This document shows, one piece after another, positions 18,057 through 30,744 of a stretch of 64,000 bases of DNA (the stretch's first letter is position 1; every line of letters begins with the position of its first letter). The translations under genes and the position numbers were made by a program. Origin of the DNA: Thioclava sediminum (GTDB lineage Bacteria > Pseudomonadota > Alphaproteobacteria > Rhodobacterales > Rhodobacteraceae); the NCBI RefSeq assembly GCF_002020355.1, contig NZ_MPZV01000001.1:434001-498000 (forward strand). Direction: 5' to 3'. The notes below the pieces were generated by a model. It had not been told where the DNA came from. It worked only from the letters and a program-made list of their open reading frames with translations, and searched no databases.

Positions 18057-18809
18057 TCAGAAAAAGATATCCGCTGCCGAGATGGCGCGACGGCCCTCGG
18101 GCGTGGTCAGGATAAGCGCCCCGGTCTCGTCGATGGTCTCGAAGGTGCCACGATAGGTCTCGTTGCCGACTCGGGCGGTGATCTCCTCGCCCAGACGCGC
18201 CGCGCGGGCGAGCCACGCATTGCGGATCGCGTCGAAGCCGTAATCGCGGAATTGCCGGTCGTAGTGATCGAAGGCCTGCGCCAGCATCGGCAGGAAGTCG
18301 ACCGGGGCGATCTGCATCCCGGTCTCGCCAATCAGGCTGACCGGGGCCATCGCCTCGGGCTCGACCTCGCTGCGGTCGGGCGCCTGCGCGAGGTTCACCC
18401 CGATGCCGATCGCGATCTGCTCTCCGCCCCGCAGGCTCTCCAGCAGGATACCCGCGATCTTGCCACCGCTCAGCAGCACGTCATTGGGCCATTTGATCGA
18501 GAGCCGCGCATGCGGGCCCCCGACATGGGCGAGCGCCGCCTCGAGCGCCAGAGCCGCGACGAAGGAATAGAGCGCCGCCTGCCCGAGCCCGCCCTCGGGC
18601 CGCATCACAAGCGTCGCCGAGAAATTGCCCGTGGGCGCGCGCCAGGCACGCCCGCGCCGACCGCGGGCCGCGGTCTGCTCATGCGCGAAGATCCACGCTG
18701 AACCGGAGAGGCCCGGCGCTAGCCGGGCCGCTTCATCCATTGTGCTATCGACCGAGGGCAGGACGTGTCGCGCCACACCCTCGGGCCAGTCATCGCGCTC
18801 AGTTGACAA
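18057..18809 (-). CDS. birA: Biotin--[acetyl-CoA-carboxylase] ligase
   Basis: A 250-residue protein ligase containing the catalytic and C-terminal domains only: [10 protein letters not shown] at the N-terminus, the biotinyl-AMP loop ARGRRGRAW, and the [19 protein letters not shown] strand with the active-site lysine. No helix-turn-helix precedes it, so this is a monofunctional ligase, not a repressor like the E. coli protein. It should biotinylate acetyl-CoA carboxylase and the methylcrotonyl-CoA carboxylase encoded by liuD in this window. It overlaps the end of nuoN by 11 bases, an indication of coupled translation. Confidence 0.95.
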   Translation of the reverse strand: MSTERDDWPEGVARHVLPSVDSTMDEAARLAPGLSGSAWIFAHEQTAARGRRGRAWRAPTGNFSATLVMRPEGGLGQAALYSFVAALALEAALAHVGGPHARLSIKWPNDVLLSGGKIAGILLESLRGGEQIAIGIGVNLAQAPDRSEVEPEAMAPVSLIGETGMQIAPVDFLPMLAQAFDHYDRQFRDYGFDAIRNAWLARAARLGEEITARVGNETYRGTFETIDETGALILTTPEGRRAISAADIFF

Positions 18810-20238
18810 GAGCCGCCGCCGCAGCCTGGGCCGCGCCCTCGATGCCGAAGAGGTTGAAGATACCGAGCAGCATCGCCAGCGCGGAGACCATCAGAAGCCC
18901 CCATTGGATCGCGGGCATCCGGTTGTCCAGCGGGTCCGTCTCCTTGCCGAAATACATGTAGAACACAATCCGCAGGTAGTAGAAGGCCGCCACGACCGAG
19001 GCGATCACGCCCAGCAGCACGAGCCAGATATAGCCCGCATGCAGCGCCGCCTGAAGCACCGCGAACTTGGCGAAGAAGCCCAGGAACGGCGGCACGCCCG
19101 CAAGCGAGAACAGCAGTACCAGCATCGCCAGCGCCTTGGTCGGATCCTGACGGGCATATTGGTTCAGCGACTTGATATCGGTCACCGGCTGGCCGTCACG
19201 CTCCATCGAGAGCATGAAGGCGAAGACGCCGACATTCATCGTCACGTAGATCGCCATATAGGTCAGCATCGCCTGCACGCCCTCGGCAGTGCCCGCCGAC
19301 AGGCCCAGCAGCACGAAGCCCATATGGGTGATCGAGGAATAGGCCATCAGGCGTTTGATGTTGGTCTGACCGATCGCCGCGACCGAACCCCAGACCATCG
19401 ACAGGCCCGCGAGCAGCGCGAGGATCTGGCCCCACTCCGCCGGCACCTGACCGAAGGCGTCGAAGACGAGCCGAGCGATCAGCGCCATCGCGGCGATTTT
19501 CGGCGCGGTGGCGAAGAAGGCGGTGACCGGCGTGGGCGAGCCTTCATAGACGTCGGGCGTCCACATGTGGAACGGCACCGCCGAGACCTTGAAGGCGAGA
19601 CCGGCGATCAGGAAGACCATGCCGAACAGCAGGCCGATCGGCAGATGACCTTGTTGGACCACTCCGATGATACCCGCGAATTGCGTGGTGCCCGCAAAGC
19701 CGTAGGTCAGCGAGGCGCCGTAGAGCAGGATGCCCGAGGACAGCGCGCCGAGCACGAAGTACTTCAGACCCGCTTCCGAGCTCTTCTCGCTCTCGCGGCG
19801 CAGCGCGGCCACGATGTAGAGCGCGAGCGATTGCAGCTCGAGCCCCATGTAGAGCGACATCAGGTTGCCCGCCGAGACCATCATCATCATGCCGATGACG
19901 GCCAGCGTCGCGAGGATCGGGTATTCGAAGCGCAGCAACCCGCGGCGCTGCATGTAATCGGTGCCCATCGCGAGAACCAGCGCAGCCGAGACCAGGATCA
20001 TCACCTTGGTGAAGCGCGAGAACGCATCGTCGATGAAGAGGCCACCGAAGGCCTCATGCGACCCTACCTCGGCCAGACCGATCCAGGCCGCGATCACCAG
20101 CATGACGCCGGAAGTGATCCACAGCAGGGTCGGCGCAAGCTTGTCCTTGCCGAACCACACACCCGCGAGCAGCGCCACCATCGCGTAGATGGCGAGCAAA
20201 AACTCCGGAAGGACGATCGAGAAATCCGCAGAAGTCAT
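18799..20238 (-). CDS. nuoN: NADH-quinone oxidoreductase subunit N
   Basis: A 479-residue antiporter-like subunit of the complex I membrane arm with about 14 helices. The Proton_antipo_M core contains [26 protein letters not shown], with its channel lysines, and [15 protein letters not shown]. It is the last nuo gene; the birA start lies inside its 3' end. Twelve bases separate it from nuoM. Confidence 0.98.
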   Translation of the reverse strand: MTSADFSIVLPEFLLAIYAMVALLAGVWFGKDKLAPTLLWITSGVMLVIAAWIGLAEVGSHEAFGGLFIDDAFSRFTKVMILVSAALVLAMGTDYMQRRGLLRFEYPILATLAVIGMMMMVSAGNLMSLYMGLELQSLALYIVAALRRESEKSSEAGLKYFVLGALSSGILLYGASLTYGFAGTTQFAGIIGVVQQGHLPIGLLFGMVFLIAGLAFKVSAVPFHMWTPDVYEGSPTPVTAFFATAPKIAAMALIARLVFDAFGQVPAEWGQILALLAGLSMVWGSVAAIGQTNIKRLMAYSSITHMGFVLLGLSAGTAEGVQAMLTYMAIYVTMNVGVFAFMLSMERDGQPVTDIKSLNQYARQDPTKALAMLVLLFSLAGVPPFLGFFAKFAVLQAALHAGYIWLVLLGVIASVVAAFYYLRIVFYMYFGKETDPLDNRMPAIQWGLLMVSALAMLLGIFNLFGIEGAAQAAAAALVN

Positions 20239-20249
20239 CCCTCAGCTCC

Positions 20250-21788
20250 TCAGTGTTCGACCAGGTCGGACAGAAGGTTGTCCGGCAAGGCATCGTGATA
20301 GTTCTGGACGAGTTGCGTCACCGACGGCCCGATGATGTTGGTCACCAGATCGGGATAGACCCCGAGCAACAACGTCATCGCGACCAGCGGCGCGAAAATC
20401 CATTTCTCGCGCGTGCTCAGGTCGGTGATCGAGCGCAGGCTCTCCTTGATGAGATCGCCGAAGACCACCCGGCGATAGAGCCAGAGCGCATAGGCCGCCG
20501 ACAGGATCACGCTCGTCGTGGCGAAGAGCGCAACCCACGTATTCACCTGGAAGACGCCCACGAGGATCAGGAACTCGCCGACGAAATTGGCGGTGCCCGG
20601 AAGACCCACATTGGCCATCGTGAAGAACATGAAGATCGTCGCATAGGCGGGCATGCGCTTCACAAGGCCGCCATAGGCCGAGATCTCGCGCGTGTGCATC
20701 CGGTCGTAGACCACACCCACCGCGAGGAACAGCGCCGCCGAGGTGAAACCGTGCGCGACCACCATGAAGATGCCGCCCTCGATGCCCTGCTGCGTGCCCG
20801 AGAAAATCCCGAGCAGCACGACGGCCATGTGCGCGACCGAGCTATAGGCGATGACGCGTTTGATATCGGTCTGCACCAGCGCCACCAGCGAGGTCCAGAT
20901 GATCGCGATCACCGCGAGCCACATCGCCCAAGGGCCGACCACGAGGTTGCCCACCGGGAACATCGGCAGCGAGAAGCGCAGGAAACCGTAATCGGCGAGC
21001 TTCAGCAGCACCGCGGCCAGCACGACCGAACCGGCCGTCGGCGCCTGCACGTGCGCAGCAGGCAGCCAGGTGTGCACCGGCCAGAGCGGCATCTTGATCG
21101 CGAAGGAGATGAAGAAGCCGAGCCAGAGCAGCGTTTGCACCCCGCCGGGGATCGTTATCCCGAGTATGTGCACCGGTGTGTATGGGAACTCGTAGACGAG
21201 CAGCCCCGGCATGTCCGTCGTTCCGGTGTGGAAGTAGATGTAGATGATCGACACCAGCATGAAGACCGAGCCGAAGAAGGTGTAGAGGAAGAACTTGAAC
21301 GCGGCGTAGACGCGCTGCTTGCCCCCCCAGATGCCGATGATCAGGAACATCGGGATCAGGCCCGCTTCGAAGAACAGGTAGAACAGCACCAGATCGAGCG
21401 TGACGAAGGTGCCCACCATCAGCGTCTCGAGGACGAGGAAGGCGATCATGTATTCCTTCACGCGGTCGGTGACGTTCCAGCTACCTACGATCACCAGCGG
21501 CATCATGAAGGTGGTCAGCATCACGAAGAGGATCGACAGGCCGTCGACACCCACGCGGTACTGGAACCCCATGATCCAGGAGTATTTCTCCATGAACTGG
21601 AAGCCGGTGTTGGACGGGTCGAACCCGGCCAGCAGGAACAGCGAGATCAGGAAGGTGACCGACGTCGCGGTCAGCGCCACCCATTTCGCGTTCCGGTCCG
21701 CCTCGGGCGAGCCGCCGCGCAGAACCAGCGCGAGGATCAGCGCCGCCACGGCGGGCGTGAAGATGACGATGGAAAGCAGGTGTTGCAT
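20250..21788 (-). CDS. nuoM: NADH-quinone oxidoreductase subunit M
   Basis: A 512-residue proton-pumping antiporter-like subunit. Characteristic pieces are [27 protein letters not shown] and [17 protein letters not shown], and [15 protein letters not shown] near the C-terminus. Its start at 21788 overlaps the nuoL stop by 1 base, so translation is likely coupled. Confidence 0.98.
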   Translation of the reverse strand: MQHLLSIVIFTPAVAALILALVLRGGSPEADRNAKWVALTATSVTFLISLFLLAGFDPSNTGFQFMEKYSWIMGFQYRVGVDGLSILFVMLTTFMMPLVIVGSWNVTDRVKEYMIAFLVLETLMVGTFVTLDLVLFYLFFEAGLIPMFLIIGIWGGKQRVYAAFKFFLYTFFGSVFMLVSIIYIYFHTGTTDMPGLLVYEFPYTPVHILGITIPGGVQTLLWLGFFISFAIKMPLWPVHTWLPAAHVQAPTAGSVVLAAVLLKLADYGFLRFSLPMFPVGNLVVGPWAMWLAVIAIIWTSLVALVQTDIKRVIAYSSVAHMAVVLLGIFSGTQQGIEGGIFMVVAHGFTSAALFLAVGVVYDRMHTREISAYGGLVKRMPAYATIFMFFTMANVGLPGTANFVGEFLILVGVFQVNTWVALFATTSVILSAAYALWLYRRVVFGDLIKESLRSITDLSTREKWIFAPLVAMTLLLGVYPDLVTNIIGPSVTQLVQNYHDALPDNLLSDLVEH

Positions 21789-23977
21789 CAGTTCGCCCCC
21801 CCGTTGAGGACGACCCAGAGCATGAGACCGACAATCCCGATCACCATGGCGAAGGCGTAGTGGAACAGATAGCCCGATTGCATCCTGTTAAGGAACCTCG
21901 TGAATGTCGGGACGATGCCGACGGCCATGCCGTCGATAACTCGGTCAATCGAGCCCTCGTCCCCTTTCTTCCAAAATTGATAGCCGAACCAGAGCGCCGG
22001 GCGCACGAAGATGCGCTCGTACAGCTCGTCGAAATACCACTTGTTGAGCAGGAAGCGGTACAGGCCCGGCTGCGCCTCGGCGAACCGCTTCGGCAGGCTG
22101 GTGTCCTTGATGTAGAACAGCCATGCCACGAGAAGCCCTGCAAGCATCGCCACGAAGGGCGAAACCTTGACCCAGGCCGGCGCGTGGTGCGCCTTGTCGA
22201 TGACCTCGTTTTCCTGACCCATGTAGATCGCGCCCTGAGGTGCGACGCCCGGATATTTGATCACCGCCGTCGAGACGCCGACATCCGGCGAGGTCTTGGC
22301 CTCGTCCATCAGCTCGGCCTCGGCCTGATTTTCGGACATGGTCGCATCCGGCACCGGCGGCGTTGCGCCATGGGTGCCCTCGCCGGTCTGCGCAGCCTCG
22401 CCAGTCGTCGCGTGACCCGCATCCGCCGTCTGCTCGGCATGGGCGGGAAGCCCGAAGAACTTCACCAGCTTCGCGTGATCGCCGAAGAAGACGTTGTACC
22501 AGATCATTCCGGCGAAGATCGCGCCGAAGGACAGCACCACCAGCGGCACCGTCATGACCCAGGGGCTTTCCTTCGCGTGATCATGCGCATGATGATCGCC
22601 GCGCGGCCTGCCGAAGAAGGTCATGAAGATCAGGCGCCACGAGTAGAAGGACGTGAAGGCCGCCGCGATGACCAGAAGCCAGAAGGCATAGCCTGCACCC
22701 GTGCCACCCCAGACGCTCTCGATGATTGCGTCTTTCGACAGGAAGCCTGCGAAGCCGATCGGCGTGAAGGGAATACCAACCCCGGTGATCGCCAGCGTGC
22801 CGAAGATCATCGCCCAGAAGGTCAGCGGCACCTTTTTGCGAAGGCCGCCATAGTTCCGCATATCCTGCTCGTGGTGCATCGCAGTGATGACCGAACCCGC
22901 CGAGAGGAACAGCAGCGCTTTGAAGAACGCGTGGGTCAGCAGGTGGAACATCGCCACCGAATAGACGCCGACACCGGCCGCCGCGAACATGTAGCCCAGC
23001 TGCGAACAGGTCGAATAGGCGATGACGCGCTTGATGTCGTTCTGCACCAGACCCACGGTCGCGGCGAAGAAGGCGGTCGAGGCGCCGATCACGACGATGA
23101 AGGTCTGCGCATGCGGAGCGTATTCGTAGACCGGCGACATGCGGCAGACGAGGAACACGCCCGCGGTCACCATGGTCGCGGCGTGAATCAGCGCCGACAC
23201 AGGCGTCGGGCCTTCCATCGCGTCCGGCAACCATGTGTGCAGGAAGAGCTGCGCCGATTTACCCATCGCACCCACGAAGAGCAGGAAGGCACAGAGCTCG
23301 ACCGCGTTCCAGGACCCCCAGAGGAAGTCGAGATTGGTCTCTGACAAGGCCGGGGCCGCCGAGAACACGTCGTCCAGCTGCAGCGAGCCGGTCATGTAGA
23401 ACAGACCGAACATCCCCAGCAGGAAGCCGAAATCGCCGACACGGTTGACGATGAAGGCCTTCATCGCGGCCGCGTTGGCCGAGGGTTTCTTGTAGTAGAA
23501 GCCGATCAGCAGGTAGGAGGCGACACCGACGCCTTCCCAGCCGAAGAACATCTGCAGCAGGTTGTCCGAGGTCACCAGCATCAACATGGTGAAGGTGAAG
23601 AAGGACAGGTAGGCGAAGAAGCGTGCCTTGTAGTTCTCGCCTTTCCCTTCGTCGAAATTCTCGTCATGGGCCATGTAGCCCCACGAGTAGAGATGCACGA
23701 GCGAGGAGACCGTCGTCACCACGATCAGCATGATCGCGGTCAGTCGGTCCATCCGGATCGCCCACGAGACGTCCAGCTCACCCGAGGTGATCCAGTTCAG
23801 GACGTGAATGTGCTGCGTCTGATCGCCCAGCGTAAGGAACACGATCCAGCTGAGCAGAGCGGCGAGGAACAGAAGGCCCGTGGTCAGGACCATCGCGCCC
23901 TTTTCGCCGATCACCCGCCAGCCGAAGCCACCAAGGATCGCACCGACCAGCGGCGCAAAGAGAATGATCGTTTCCAT
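21788..23977 (-). CDS. nuoL: NADH-quinone oxidoreductase subunit L
   Basis: A 729-residue distal antiporter-like subunit. The N-terminal Proton_antipo_N domain precedes the core [34 protein letters not shown]-type segment. Between about residues 520 and 610 there is a hydrophilic, Ala/Thr/Glu-rich insertion that makes it longer than the ~610-residue enterobacterial NuoL; long NuoL proteins are usual in Rhodobacterales. The lateral helix and final transmembrane helix follow. It is 6 bases from nuoK. Confidence 0.98.
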   Translation of the reverse strand: METIILFAPLVGAILGGFGWRVIGEKGAMVLTTGLLFLAALLSWIVFLTLGDQTQHIHVLNWITSGELDVSWAIRMDRLTAIMLIVVTTVSSLVHLYSWGYMAHDENFDEGKGENYKARFFAYLSFFTFTMLMLVTSDNLLQMFFGWEGVGVASYLLIGFYYKKPSANAAAMKAFIVNRVGDFGFLLGMFGLFYMTGSLQLDDVFSAAPALSETNLDFLWGSWNAVELCAFLLFVGAMGKSAQLFLHTWLPDAMEGPTPVSALIHAATMVTAGVFLVCRMSPVYEYAPHAQTFIVVIGASTAFFAATVGLVQNDIKRVIAYSTCSQLGYMFAAAGVGVYSVAMFHLLTHAFFKALLFLSAGSVITAMHHEQDMRNYGGLRKKVPLTFWAMIFGTLAITGVGIPFTPIGFAGFLSKDAIIESVWGGTGAGYAFWLLVIAAAFTSFYSWRLIFMTFFGRPRGDHHAHDHAKESPWVMTVPLVVLSFGAIFAGMIWYNVFFGDHAKLVKFFGLPAHAEQTADAGHATTGEAAQTGEGTHGATPPVPDATMSENQAEAELMDEAKTSPDVGVSTAVIKYPGVAPQGAIYMGQENEVIDKAHHAPAWVKVSPFVAMLAGLLVAWLFYIKDTSLPKRFAEAQPGLYRFLLNKWYFDELYERIFVRPALWFGYQFWKKGDEGSIDRVIDGMAVGIVPTFTRFLNRMQSGYLFHYAFAMVIGIVGLMLWVVLNGGAN

Positions 23978-23983
23978 CGTCCC

Positions 23984-24289
23984 TTATCCCTTCATCACGT
24001 TGACGTCTTCGACCTCGATCGAGCCGCGGTTGCGGAAGAAGACCACGAGGATCGCAAGGCCGATCGCGGCCTCGGCTGCCGCAACGGTCAGCACGAAGAG
24101 GGTGAAGATCTGTCCGACGAGGTCATCCAGATAGGCCGCGAAGGCCACCAGGTTGATATTCACCGCCAACAGCATGAGTTCGATCGACATCATGATGACG
24201 ATCACGTTCTTGCGGTTCACGAAGATCCCGAAAATGCCGATCACGAACAGCGCGGCAGCCACGCCAAGGTAATGTTCCAATCCGATCAT
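23984..24289 (-). CDS. nuoK: NADH-quinone oxidoreductase subunit K
   Basis: A 101-residue three-helix membrane subunit beginning [18 protein letters not shown]. The buried glutamates of the E-channel sit in [10 protein letters not shown] and in the [12 protein letters not shown] helix. The MSIELML motif and the length are diagnostic for NuoK. Confidence 0.97.
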   Translation of the reverse strand: MIGLEHYLGVAAALFVIGIFGIFVNRKNVIVIMMSIELMLLAVNINLVAFAAYLDDLVGQIFTLFVLTVAAAEAAIGLAILVVFFRNRGSIEVEDVNVMKG

Positions 24290-24338
24290 GCGTTCACCCT
24301 CGTTTCCGAACTCGCGTTTTTCGCTTGCTTTTGTTCGC

Positions 24339-24943
24339 TCACAGCCCCTGCCCCGGTTTGACGTCCACCATTTCCATCGTCTTGGACGGATCGCGATGCA
24401 TCTGCGCGATGACGTTCTGGCGCTTGACGTTGGTGCGATGGCGCAGCGTCAGAAGGATCGCCCCGATCATCGCGACCAGCAGGATCAGGCCCGCCGTCTG
24501 GAAGAGGTAGAGGTATTTGTCATAGACGAGCAGGCCGATCGCCTGCGCGTTGGTCATGCCCTCGGGCACCGGATCGGCACGCAGGCTTTCCGCCATGCCG
24601 GAGGTCTGCCATGCGCCGAAGGCGATGCCCAGCTGCACCAGCATCACGACCCCGATCAGCAGGCCCAGCGGCATGTAGCGCGCCAGCTCCCCTTTCAGCG
24701 CGGCGAAGTCGACATCGAGCATCATCACCACGAAGAGGAAGAGCACCGCGACCGCGCCGACATAGACGATGATCAACAGCATCGCGACGAATTCCGAGCC
24801 CAGCAGCACGAAAAGCCCCGCCGCCGACAGGAAGGTGAGGATCAGCCAGAGCACCGAATGGACCGGGTTCTTGGAAATCACCACCATGAAGCCCGCGACC
24901 ACCGCCGTAATGGCGAAAAGGTAGAAGGCGAAAGCAAACACCG

Positions 24944-24947
<4 letters not shown>
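24339..24947 (-). CDS. nuoJ: NADH-quinone oxidoreductase subunit J
   Basis: A 202-residue five-helix subunit: [33 protein letters not shown] and the pi-bulge helix [20 protein letters not shown]. The frame is open upstream for another 87 codons, but that part is out-of-frame shadow of the preceding gene; the ATG at 24947 overlaps the preceding TGA as ATGA, and the protein begins with the expected first helix. Confidence 0.97.
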
Positions 24948-25842
<895 letters not shown>

Positions 25843-25845
25843 CTA

Positions 25846-26883
25846 TCAGCTCCCCATCGCCCAGCGGGCCCAGAAGTGCCCGAAGATTTCGAATTTCGCG
25901 AGGAAGGAGATGATCACCACCCACGCCAGCGATAGCGGCAGGAAGACTTTCCAGCCAATCCGCATGAGCTGGTCGTAGCGGTAGCGCGGCACGATCGCCT
26001 TCACCATCGCGAACATGAAGAAGAAGAACACCATCTTGGCGAACATCCACAGCACCCCGTCGGGCAGGCCCGGGATCGGGGACAGCCAGCCGCCGAAGAA
26101 CAGGATCGACATCAGCGCGCACATCAGCCAGATCGCGATATATTCGCCGGCCATGAACAGCAGATACGGGGTCGAGCTGTATTCCACCATGAAGCCCGCG
26201 ACGAGTTCGGATTCCGCTTCCGGAAGATCGAAGGGCGGGCGGTTGGTCTCGGCCAGCGCCGAGATGAAGAACAGCGCCACCATCGGCAGATGGGGCAGCC
26301 AGTACCAGCCCAGCAGGCCCCAGCCGGTATCCTGCGCGCGCACGATGGTCGACAGGTTCATCGAGCCGGTCGAGATGATCACCCCGATGATGATCAGGCC
26401 GATCGAGACCTCGTAGGAGATCATCTGCGCGGCCGAGCGGAGCGAGCCGAGGAACGGGTATTTCGAGTTCGACGCCCAGCCGCCCATGATCACGCCATAC
26501 ACCTCGAGCGAGGAAGCCGCGAAGACGAACAGAAGGGCCACGTTGATATCGGCCAGCACCCAACCGTCGGCGAAGGGGATCACCGCGAAGGTCAGCATCG
26601 CCAGCACGAAGCTCAGGATCGGGGCGAGGAAATAGACGAACTTGTCGGCGCCCGCCGGTACGACGATTTCCTTGACCACATATTTCAGCGCATCCGCGAA
26701 GGTCTGCATCAGCCCCCAAGGCCCGACGACGTTCGGCCCGCGACGCATCTGCACGGCAGCCCAGATCTTGCGGTCGCCATAGACCAGCCAGATCATCGAA
26801 AGCATCACGAAGGCGATAACCGCCAAGCTCTGCAGCACGATCAGCAGGAAGATCCCGAAAGGTGTCGCGAAGAATTCAGCCAT
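25846..26883 (-). CDS. nuoH: NADH-quinone oxidoreductase subunit H
   Basis: A 345-residue membrane subunit that connects the membrane arm to the quinone site, with about eight helices. Diagnostic segments are [21 protein letters not shown] and [23 protein letters not shown], which form the quinone chamber and E-channel entry. It is 3 bases upstream of nuoI. Confidence 0.98.
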   Translation of the reverse strand: MAEFFATPFGIFLLIVLQSLAVIAFVMLSMIWLVYGDRKIWAAVQMRRGPNVVGPWGLMQTFADALKYVVKEIVVPAGADKFVYFLAPILSFVLAMLTFAVIPFADGWVLADINVALLFVFAASSLEVYGVIMGGWASNSKYPFLGSLRSAAQMISYEVSIGLIIIGVIISTGSMNLSTIVRAQDTGWGLLGWYWLPHLPMVALFFISALAETNRPPFDLPEAESELVAGFMVEYSSTPYLLFMAGEYIAIWLMCALMSILFFGGWLSPIPGLPDGVLWMFAKMVFFFFMFAMVKAIVPRYRYDQLMRIGWKVFLPLSLAWVVIISFLAKFEIFGHFWARWAMGS

Positions 26884-26898
26884 GATGTCCCACTCTCT

Positions 26899-27312
26899 TC
26901 ATACGGTCGGAATGCCGCGATCCTTGCAATCGGCGACGGTCACTTCCGCGTCGATCGTCTTGAGTCCCTGCGGCAAGGCGGGCGAGATGGTGTAGACCGC
27001 ATCTGCCCGCCAGATGCCACCCTCTTCAGTCACATTCGTGCGCACGTGGCGCGCAAATCCATAGCCGCGCACCAGCGCATATTGCGCGGCTGCGCATTGG
27101 GCATAATCGGTCGCCGCTTTCTCGCCAGCGCCCTCGCCCGAGACGCGCGCGCGGATCTCCACCAGATCGCTGTCGAGGAGCCGTGTCTCGGTGCCCCGAT
27201 AGTCCGGTTTGACCGCGCTATCCCCCTGCGCCCCGCCAGTCGGCGTGCACGCCGCCAGACCGGCCAGAAGGCCGGGGGCGAGCGGTGCGATATTGGGCAG
27301 GGTCTGCATCAT
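26899..27312 (-). CDS. Putative lipoprotein in the nuo operon
   Basis: A 137-residue protein (from the ATG at 27312; a second ATG follows directly) with a signal peptide and lipobox LLAGLAAC near residue 20, so the mature form should be a membrane-attached lipoprotein in the periplasm. The rest shows DYAQCAAAQYALVRGYGFARHVRTN and IWRADAVYTISPALP. I do not recognise a named family. It starts 12 bases after nuoG and ends 15 bases before nuoH. An envelope assembly role for complex I is possible but unsupported. Confidence 0.75.
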   Translation of the reverse strand: MMQTLPNIAPLAPGLLAGLAACTPTGGAQGDSAVKPDYRGTETRLLDSDLVEIRARVSGEGAGEKAATDYAQCAAAQYALVRGYGFARHVRTNVTEEGGIWRADAVYTISPALPQGLKTIDAEVTVADCKDRGIPTV

Positions 27313-27323
27313 CCGTCTCAACC

Positions 27324-29357
27324 TCACTCGGCGGCGACCGGCGCTTCGGCCCGCGCTTTCGCGAGGCTGGCGCATTCGCCCATCACGACGGAGGCCCGTG
27401 CGATCGGGTTGGTCAGGTAGAATTCGTGGATCGGCAGACGGAAGGTCGCCTTGCCCATGTCGCGCGGCTCGATCGCCTGCACTTCGTTCTCCACAACCTC
27501 ATCGACCTGCGCGAGATGCGGCACCTCTGCCACCATCGCGCGGCGCAGACCGGCCAGCGTGTCCCAAGGCTGCTTGGCGTCCAGCTCGGCCGAGAGCGCG
27601 CGCAGGATCGCCCAGTTCTCTTTCGCCTCGCCCGGCGGGAAGGCCGCGCGGAAGGCAAGCTGCGGACGCCCTTCGGTGTTCACGAAGAGCCCGTTTTCTT
27701 CCGTATAGGCCGCGCCCGGCAGGATCACGTCGGCGCGGTTGGCCCCGCGGTCGCCGTGGCTGCCCTGATAGATCACGAAGGGGCCACCCTCGGCGCGCGG
27801 GGTGATCTCCACCTCGTCGGCGCCCATGTTGTAGATCACTTCGGCGCCGTCGATGGCCGCGAGCAGACCGCCCTCGGTCACAGCGCCCACATCCATCGCG
27901 CCGACACGGGCCGCAGCGGTGTGCAGCACCATGAACTTGGCGTTGGAGTTCTCGGCCAGCTTCATCGCATGGGCCAAAACCGCCTCGCCATCGGCTTCGT
28001 TCAGAGCGCCCTGCCCGATGATGACGACGGTGTTCTTCGCCTTGGTCTCGTCCGAGATCGTCTTGCCCGACAGCTCGGCAAGCGCCGCGCGGTCGGTGCC
28101 GACATGGACGTAGTCATAGGTCAGATCGCAGGCTTCGCCGACGAGACCGACAGTCGCGCCCTTGGCCCAGGCCTTGCGGATACGCGCGTTTAAAACAGGC
28201 GCTTCCACCGCCGGGTTCGCGCCGATGATCTGCACCATCTCGGCGTTATCCAGATCGGCGATCGTCGCGTTGCCGACATAGCCGTAGCGGTTACCGATCG
28301 GCAGACGCGCTCCATCGGTGCGGCATTCGACGGTGCCGCCCAGACCTTCGATCAGTTGCTTGAGCGAGAAAGCTGCCTCGGTCGAGACCAGATCGCCCAC
28401 GAGACCGGCGACTTTCTTGCCCTTCATCGCCTCGGCGGCGGCGCGCAGCGCCTCGCCCCAGCTTGCGGGCTTCAGCTTGCCGTCGACGCGGACGTAAGGC
28501 TTGTCGAGACGCTGGCGGCGCAGGCCGTCCCAGACGAAGCGGGTCTTGTCGGAGATCCACTCCTCGTTCACGTCGTCATTGTTGCGCGGCAGGATGCGCA
28601 TCACTTCGCGCCCCTTGGTGTCGACGCGGATGTTCGAGCCCACGGCGTCCATCACGTCGACGGTCTCGGTCTTCGTCAGCTCCCACGGACGCGCGGTAAA
28701 CGCGTAGGGCTTGGAGACCAGCGCGCCCACCGGGCACAGGTCGATGATGTTGCCCTGCATGTTGGAATCGAGCGTCATGTTCAGGTAGTTCGCGATCTCC
28801 GCATCCTCACCCCGGCCGGTCTGGCCCATCTGGGTAATGCCAGCGACTTCGGTGGTGAAGCGTACGCAGCGGGTGCAGGAGATGCAGCGCGTCATATGGG
28901 TCTCGACCAGCGGGCCGAGGTTTAGCTCGGTCGCGGCGCGCTTGGGCTCGCGGTAGCGGCTGAAGTCCACCCCGTAAGCCATTGCCTGGTCTTGCAAATC
29001 GCATTCGCCGCCCTGGTCGCAGATCGGGCAGTCGAGCGGGTGGTTGATGAGCAGGAACTCCATCACCCCCTCGCGGGCCTTCTTGACCATCGGCGAGTTC
29101 GTCTTGATCACCGGCGGCGCGCCTTCCGGCCCCGGACGCATGTCGCGCACCTGCATCGCGCAGGAGGCGGCGGGCTTCGGCGGGCCGCCCACGACTTCCA
29201 CCAGACACATCCGGCAGTTGCCTGCGATCGACAGACGCTCGTGGTAGCAGAAGCGCGGGATCTCGATCCCCGCCTGTTCGCACGCCTGGATCAGCGTGAG
29301 GTTCGGATCGACCTCGACCTCGTTCCCGTCGATGATGATCTTTCTCAGGTCAGCCAT
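27324..29357 (-). CDS. nuoG: NADH-quinone oxidoreductase subunit G
   Basis: A 677-residue iron-sulfur subunit. The N-terminal [2Fe-2S] domain has [19 protein letters not shown], the His-Cys cluster motif follows at [17 protein letters not shown], and [10 protein letters not shown] gives another [4Fe-4S] cluster. The remainder is a degenerate molybdopterin-oxidoreductase domain. The length is that of Paracoccus and mitochondrial homologues, shorter than the 900-residue enterobacterial NuoG. Confidence 0.98.
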   Translation of the reverse strand: MADLRKIIIDGNEVEVDPNLTLIQACEQAGIEIPRFCYHERLSIAGNCRMCLVEVVGGPPKPAASCAMQVRDMRPGPEGAPPVIKTNSPMVKKAREGVMEFLLINHPLDCPICDQGGECDLQDQAMAYGVDFSRYREPKRAATELNLGPLVETHMTRCISCTRCVRFTTEVAGITQMGQTGRGEDAEIANYLNMTLDSNMQGNIIDLCPVGALVSKPYAFTARPWELTKTETVDVMDAVGSNIRVDTKGREVMRILPRNNDDVNEEWISDKTRFVWDGLRRQRLDKPYVRVDGKLKPASWGEALRAAAEAMKGKKVAGLVGDLVSTEAAFSLKQLIEGLGGTVECRTDGARLPIGNRYGYVGNATIADLDNAEMVQIIGANPAVEAPVLNARIRKAWAKGATVGLVGEACDLTYDYVHVGTDRAALAELSGKTISDETKAKNTVVIIGQGALNEADGEAVLAHAMKLAENSNAKFMVLHTAAARVGAMDVGAVTEGGLLAAIDGAEVIYNMGADEVEITPRAEGGPFVIYQGSHGDRGANRADVILPGAAYTEENGLFVNTEGRPQLAFRAAFPPGEAKENWAILRALSAELDAKQPWDTLAGLRRAMVAEVPHLAQVDEVVENEVQAIEPRDMGKATFRLPIHEFYLTNPIARASVVMGECASLAKARAEAPVAAE

Positions 29358-29410
29358 GGCTATCCGTCTCGTCTCTTCGGGCGCGAGGTTGCCCCCGCGC
29401 GGGTTTTAGG

Positions 29411-29743
29411 TCAGGCCGCGTGTCCGCAGCCCATCGGGAAGACCCAAGCGCCGTCCCGGTATGTATCGTCAATCGACGAGGCCACGGCCCCGCCGCAGAT
29501 GGCGTTCGCGGCCCGCTTGGCCTCGGCACCCTCGTCATTTCCAAAGGGCGCCGCCTGCCGCATCACGACAAGCGCGCCGCTCGCGTCATAGGCCGCCGTA
29601 TAGCCCTCGACCGCCGCCAGACGGCGCGGCCCTTTGGAGGCCTCGTTGCCGCCCGGAGTGCCCATGCAGCCTGCCAAAAGCGTTGGCAAGATCATGGCAA
29701 CAGCGCCTTTCGCCAGTCCGGCTGTCATCCCGTCGTTTGCCAT
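29411..29743 (-). CDS. Small putative lipoprotein in the nuo operon
   Basis: This 110-residue protein has a hydrophobic N-terminus ending in the lipobox LLAGC near residue 26, followed by a flexible Gly/Asn segment. The mature part has GYTAAYDASGALVVMRQAAPFGND and the C-terminal SIDDTYRDGAWVFPMGCGHAA, with two further cysteines that could pair. No named family is recognised. It lies between the DUF5333-like gene (3-base gap) and nuoG (53-base gap). Confidence 0.7.
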   Translation of the reverse strand: MANDGMTAGLAKGAVAMILPTLLAGCMGTPGGNEASKGPRRLAAVEGYTAAYDASGALVVMRQAAPFGNDEGAEAKRAANAICGGAVASSIDDTYRDGAWVFPMGCGHAA

Positions 29744-29746
29744 GCC

Positions 29747-30244
29747 CTATTTCCCCTCCGGTTTCGGGATGGTCACGCCCAGCTCTTCGCGTGTTTTGCC
29801 ATGGATATCGCGGATATAGAGGTAGGATCCAATCTGGCTTTTCATCGCGATTTCTTTTTCGCCCGCTTCACAGAAGGTCAGCGGTTCGCCGAACACGAGT
29901 TTACGCGACTTGATGTAATTCATGAGATCGTTCTGAAGCGTGGCATGGTCGAGCTTGGACGCCCATTTCGACAGATCGCGCCGTGTATATCCCTGCGCCT
30001 TTGCCTTTTCCGTCAGGGCAATGCGCATGTCGGTGTCGCGAAACTCATTATAGCCGAGCGTGATCAAAGACATGCGCCGACAATTCTCCGAAAGCATCCT
30101 GGCTTTCTTCATCGCAACCATCTCGCTCAGGGCTTCCTCGCGCACGTCGCCCTTTTCCGACAATTTGATGGTGCCGCTCGGCACGCAGCCTGAGAGAACT
30201 GTCGCGACCAGTGCTAGCGAGAAGAGTTTGATCGAGAGGTTCAT
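29747..30244 (-). CDS. DUF5333-like exported protein
   Basis: A 165-residue protein with signal sequence [20 protein letters not shown]; the LSGC is also a lipobox, so it may be lipid-anchored. The mature part is helical and charged, with SENCRRMSLITLGYNEFRD and GEPLTFCEAGEKEI. It resembles the DUF5333 family of Rhodobacterales nuo operons by size and content, a call from memory. Its ATG overlaps the upstream TGA (ATGA). Longer versions of the frame lack family character. Confidence 0.7.
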   Translation of the reverse strand: MNLSIKLFSLALVATVLSGCVPSGTIKLSEKGDVREEALSEMVAMKKARMLSENCRRMSLITLGYNEFRDTDMRIALTEKAKAQGYTRRDLSKWASKLDHATLQNDLMNYIKSRKLVFGEPLTFCEAGEKEIAMKSQIGSYLYIRDIHGKTREELGVTIPKPEGK

Positions 30245-30744
30245 GCCGCCACCTCCGCCGTGCAGGCGCGGGTCTTCCACAGCGTGGCTTGCGGCAGGTC
30301 TTTCCAGCCAAAAGCACGCTCGGACGCGCCATTCGCGCGCAGCTCTTCGAGCCGTTCCAGCGCCTCGTCGAGCGTCGGTTGATGCCCCGCGGGCACCCAC
30401 CACATGACGAAATGCTGTTGACCGAGAAGTTCGAACCACTCCGCGCGACGCTCGTAGAAAGCGCGATGCACGGTGTTCCAGACGAATTTCTCGAGGCTTT
30501 CCACGTCTTCCCAGACCGTCAGGTTCGACACGAAGCACGGGTCGCCGCCGATCTTGGCCTCGGTATTGCCGGTGCCGGGCTCGCCCGAGCCTTCCATCAT
30601 CCAGACGAACCCGTCCGACCGCTTGCCAATGCCGTTCACCGCGTCGAGGGCTTTCATGAAAGCCTCCACACGCGGGTCGCCCGGTTCGGCAACCAGTCGG
30701 CCGATATTCAGCTCGGCCAGGTGATATCCGGCGGGTTGCTTCAT
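30241..30744 (-). CDS. DUF3291 domain-containing protein
   Basis: A 167-residue soluble protein that fits the DUF3291 family (dimeric alpha-beta barrel, antibiotic-biosynthesis-monooxygenase-like): [31 protein letters not shown], then [19 protein letters not shown] and [23 protein letters not shown]. The conserved His, Trp and Met residues suggest a small hydrophobic ligand. It has 4-base overlaps with nuoF upstream and the DUF5333-like gene downstream, so it is translated with complex I. Its function is unknown. Confidence 0.85.
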   Translation of the reverse strand: MKQPAGYHLAELNIGRLVAEPGDPRVEAFMKALDAVNGIGKRSDGFVWMMEGSGEPGTGNTEAKIGGDPCFVSNLTVWEDVESLEKFVWNTVHRAFYERRAEWFELLGQQHFVMWWVPAGHQPTLDEALERLEELRANGASERAFGWKDLPQATLWKTRACTAEVAA

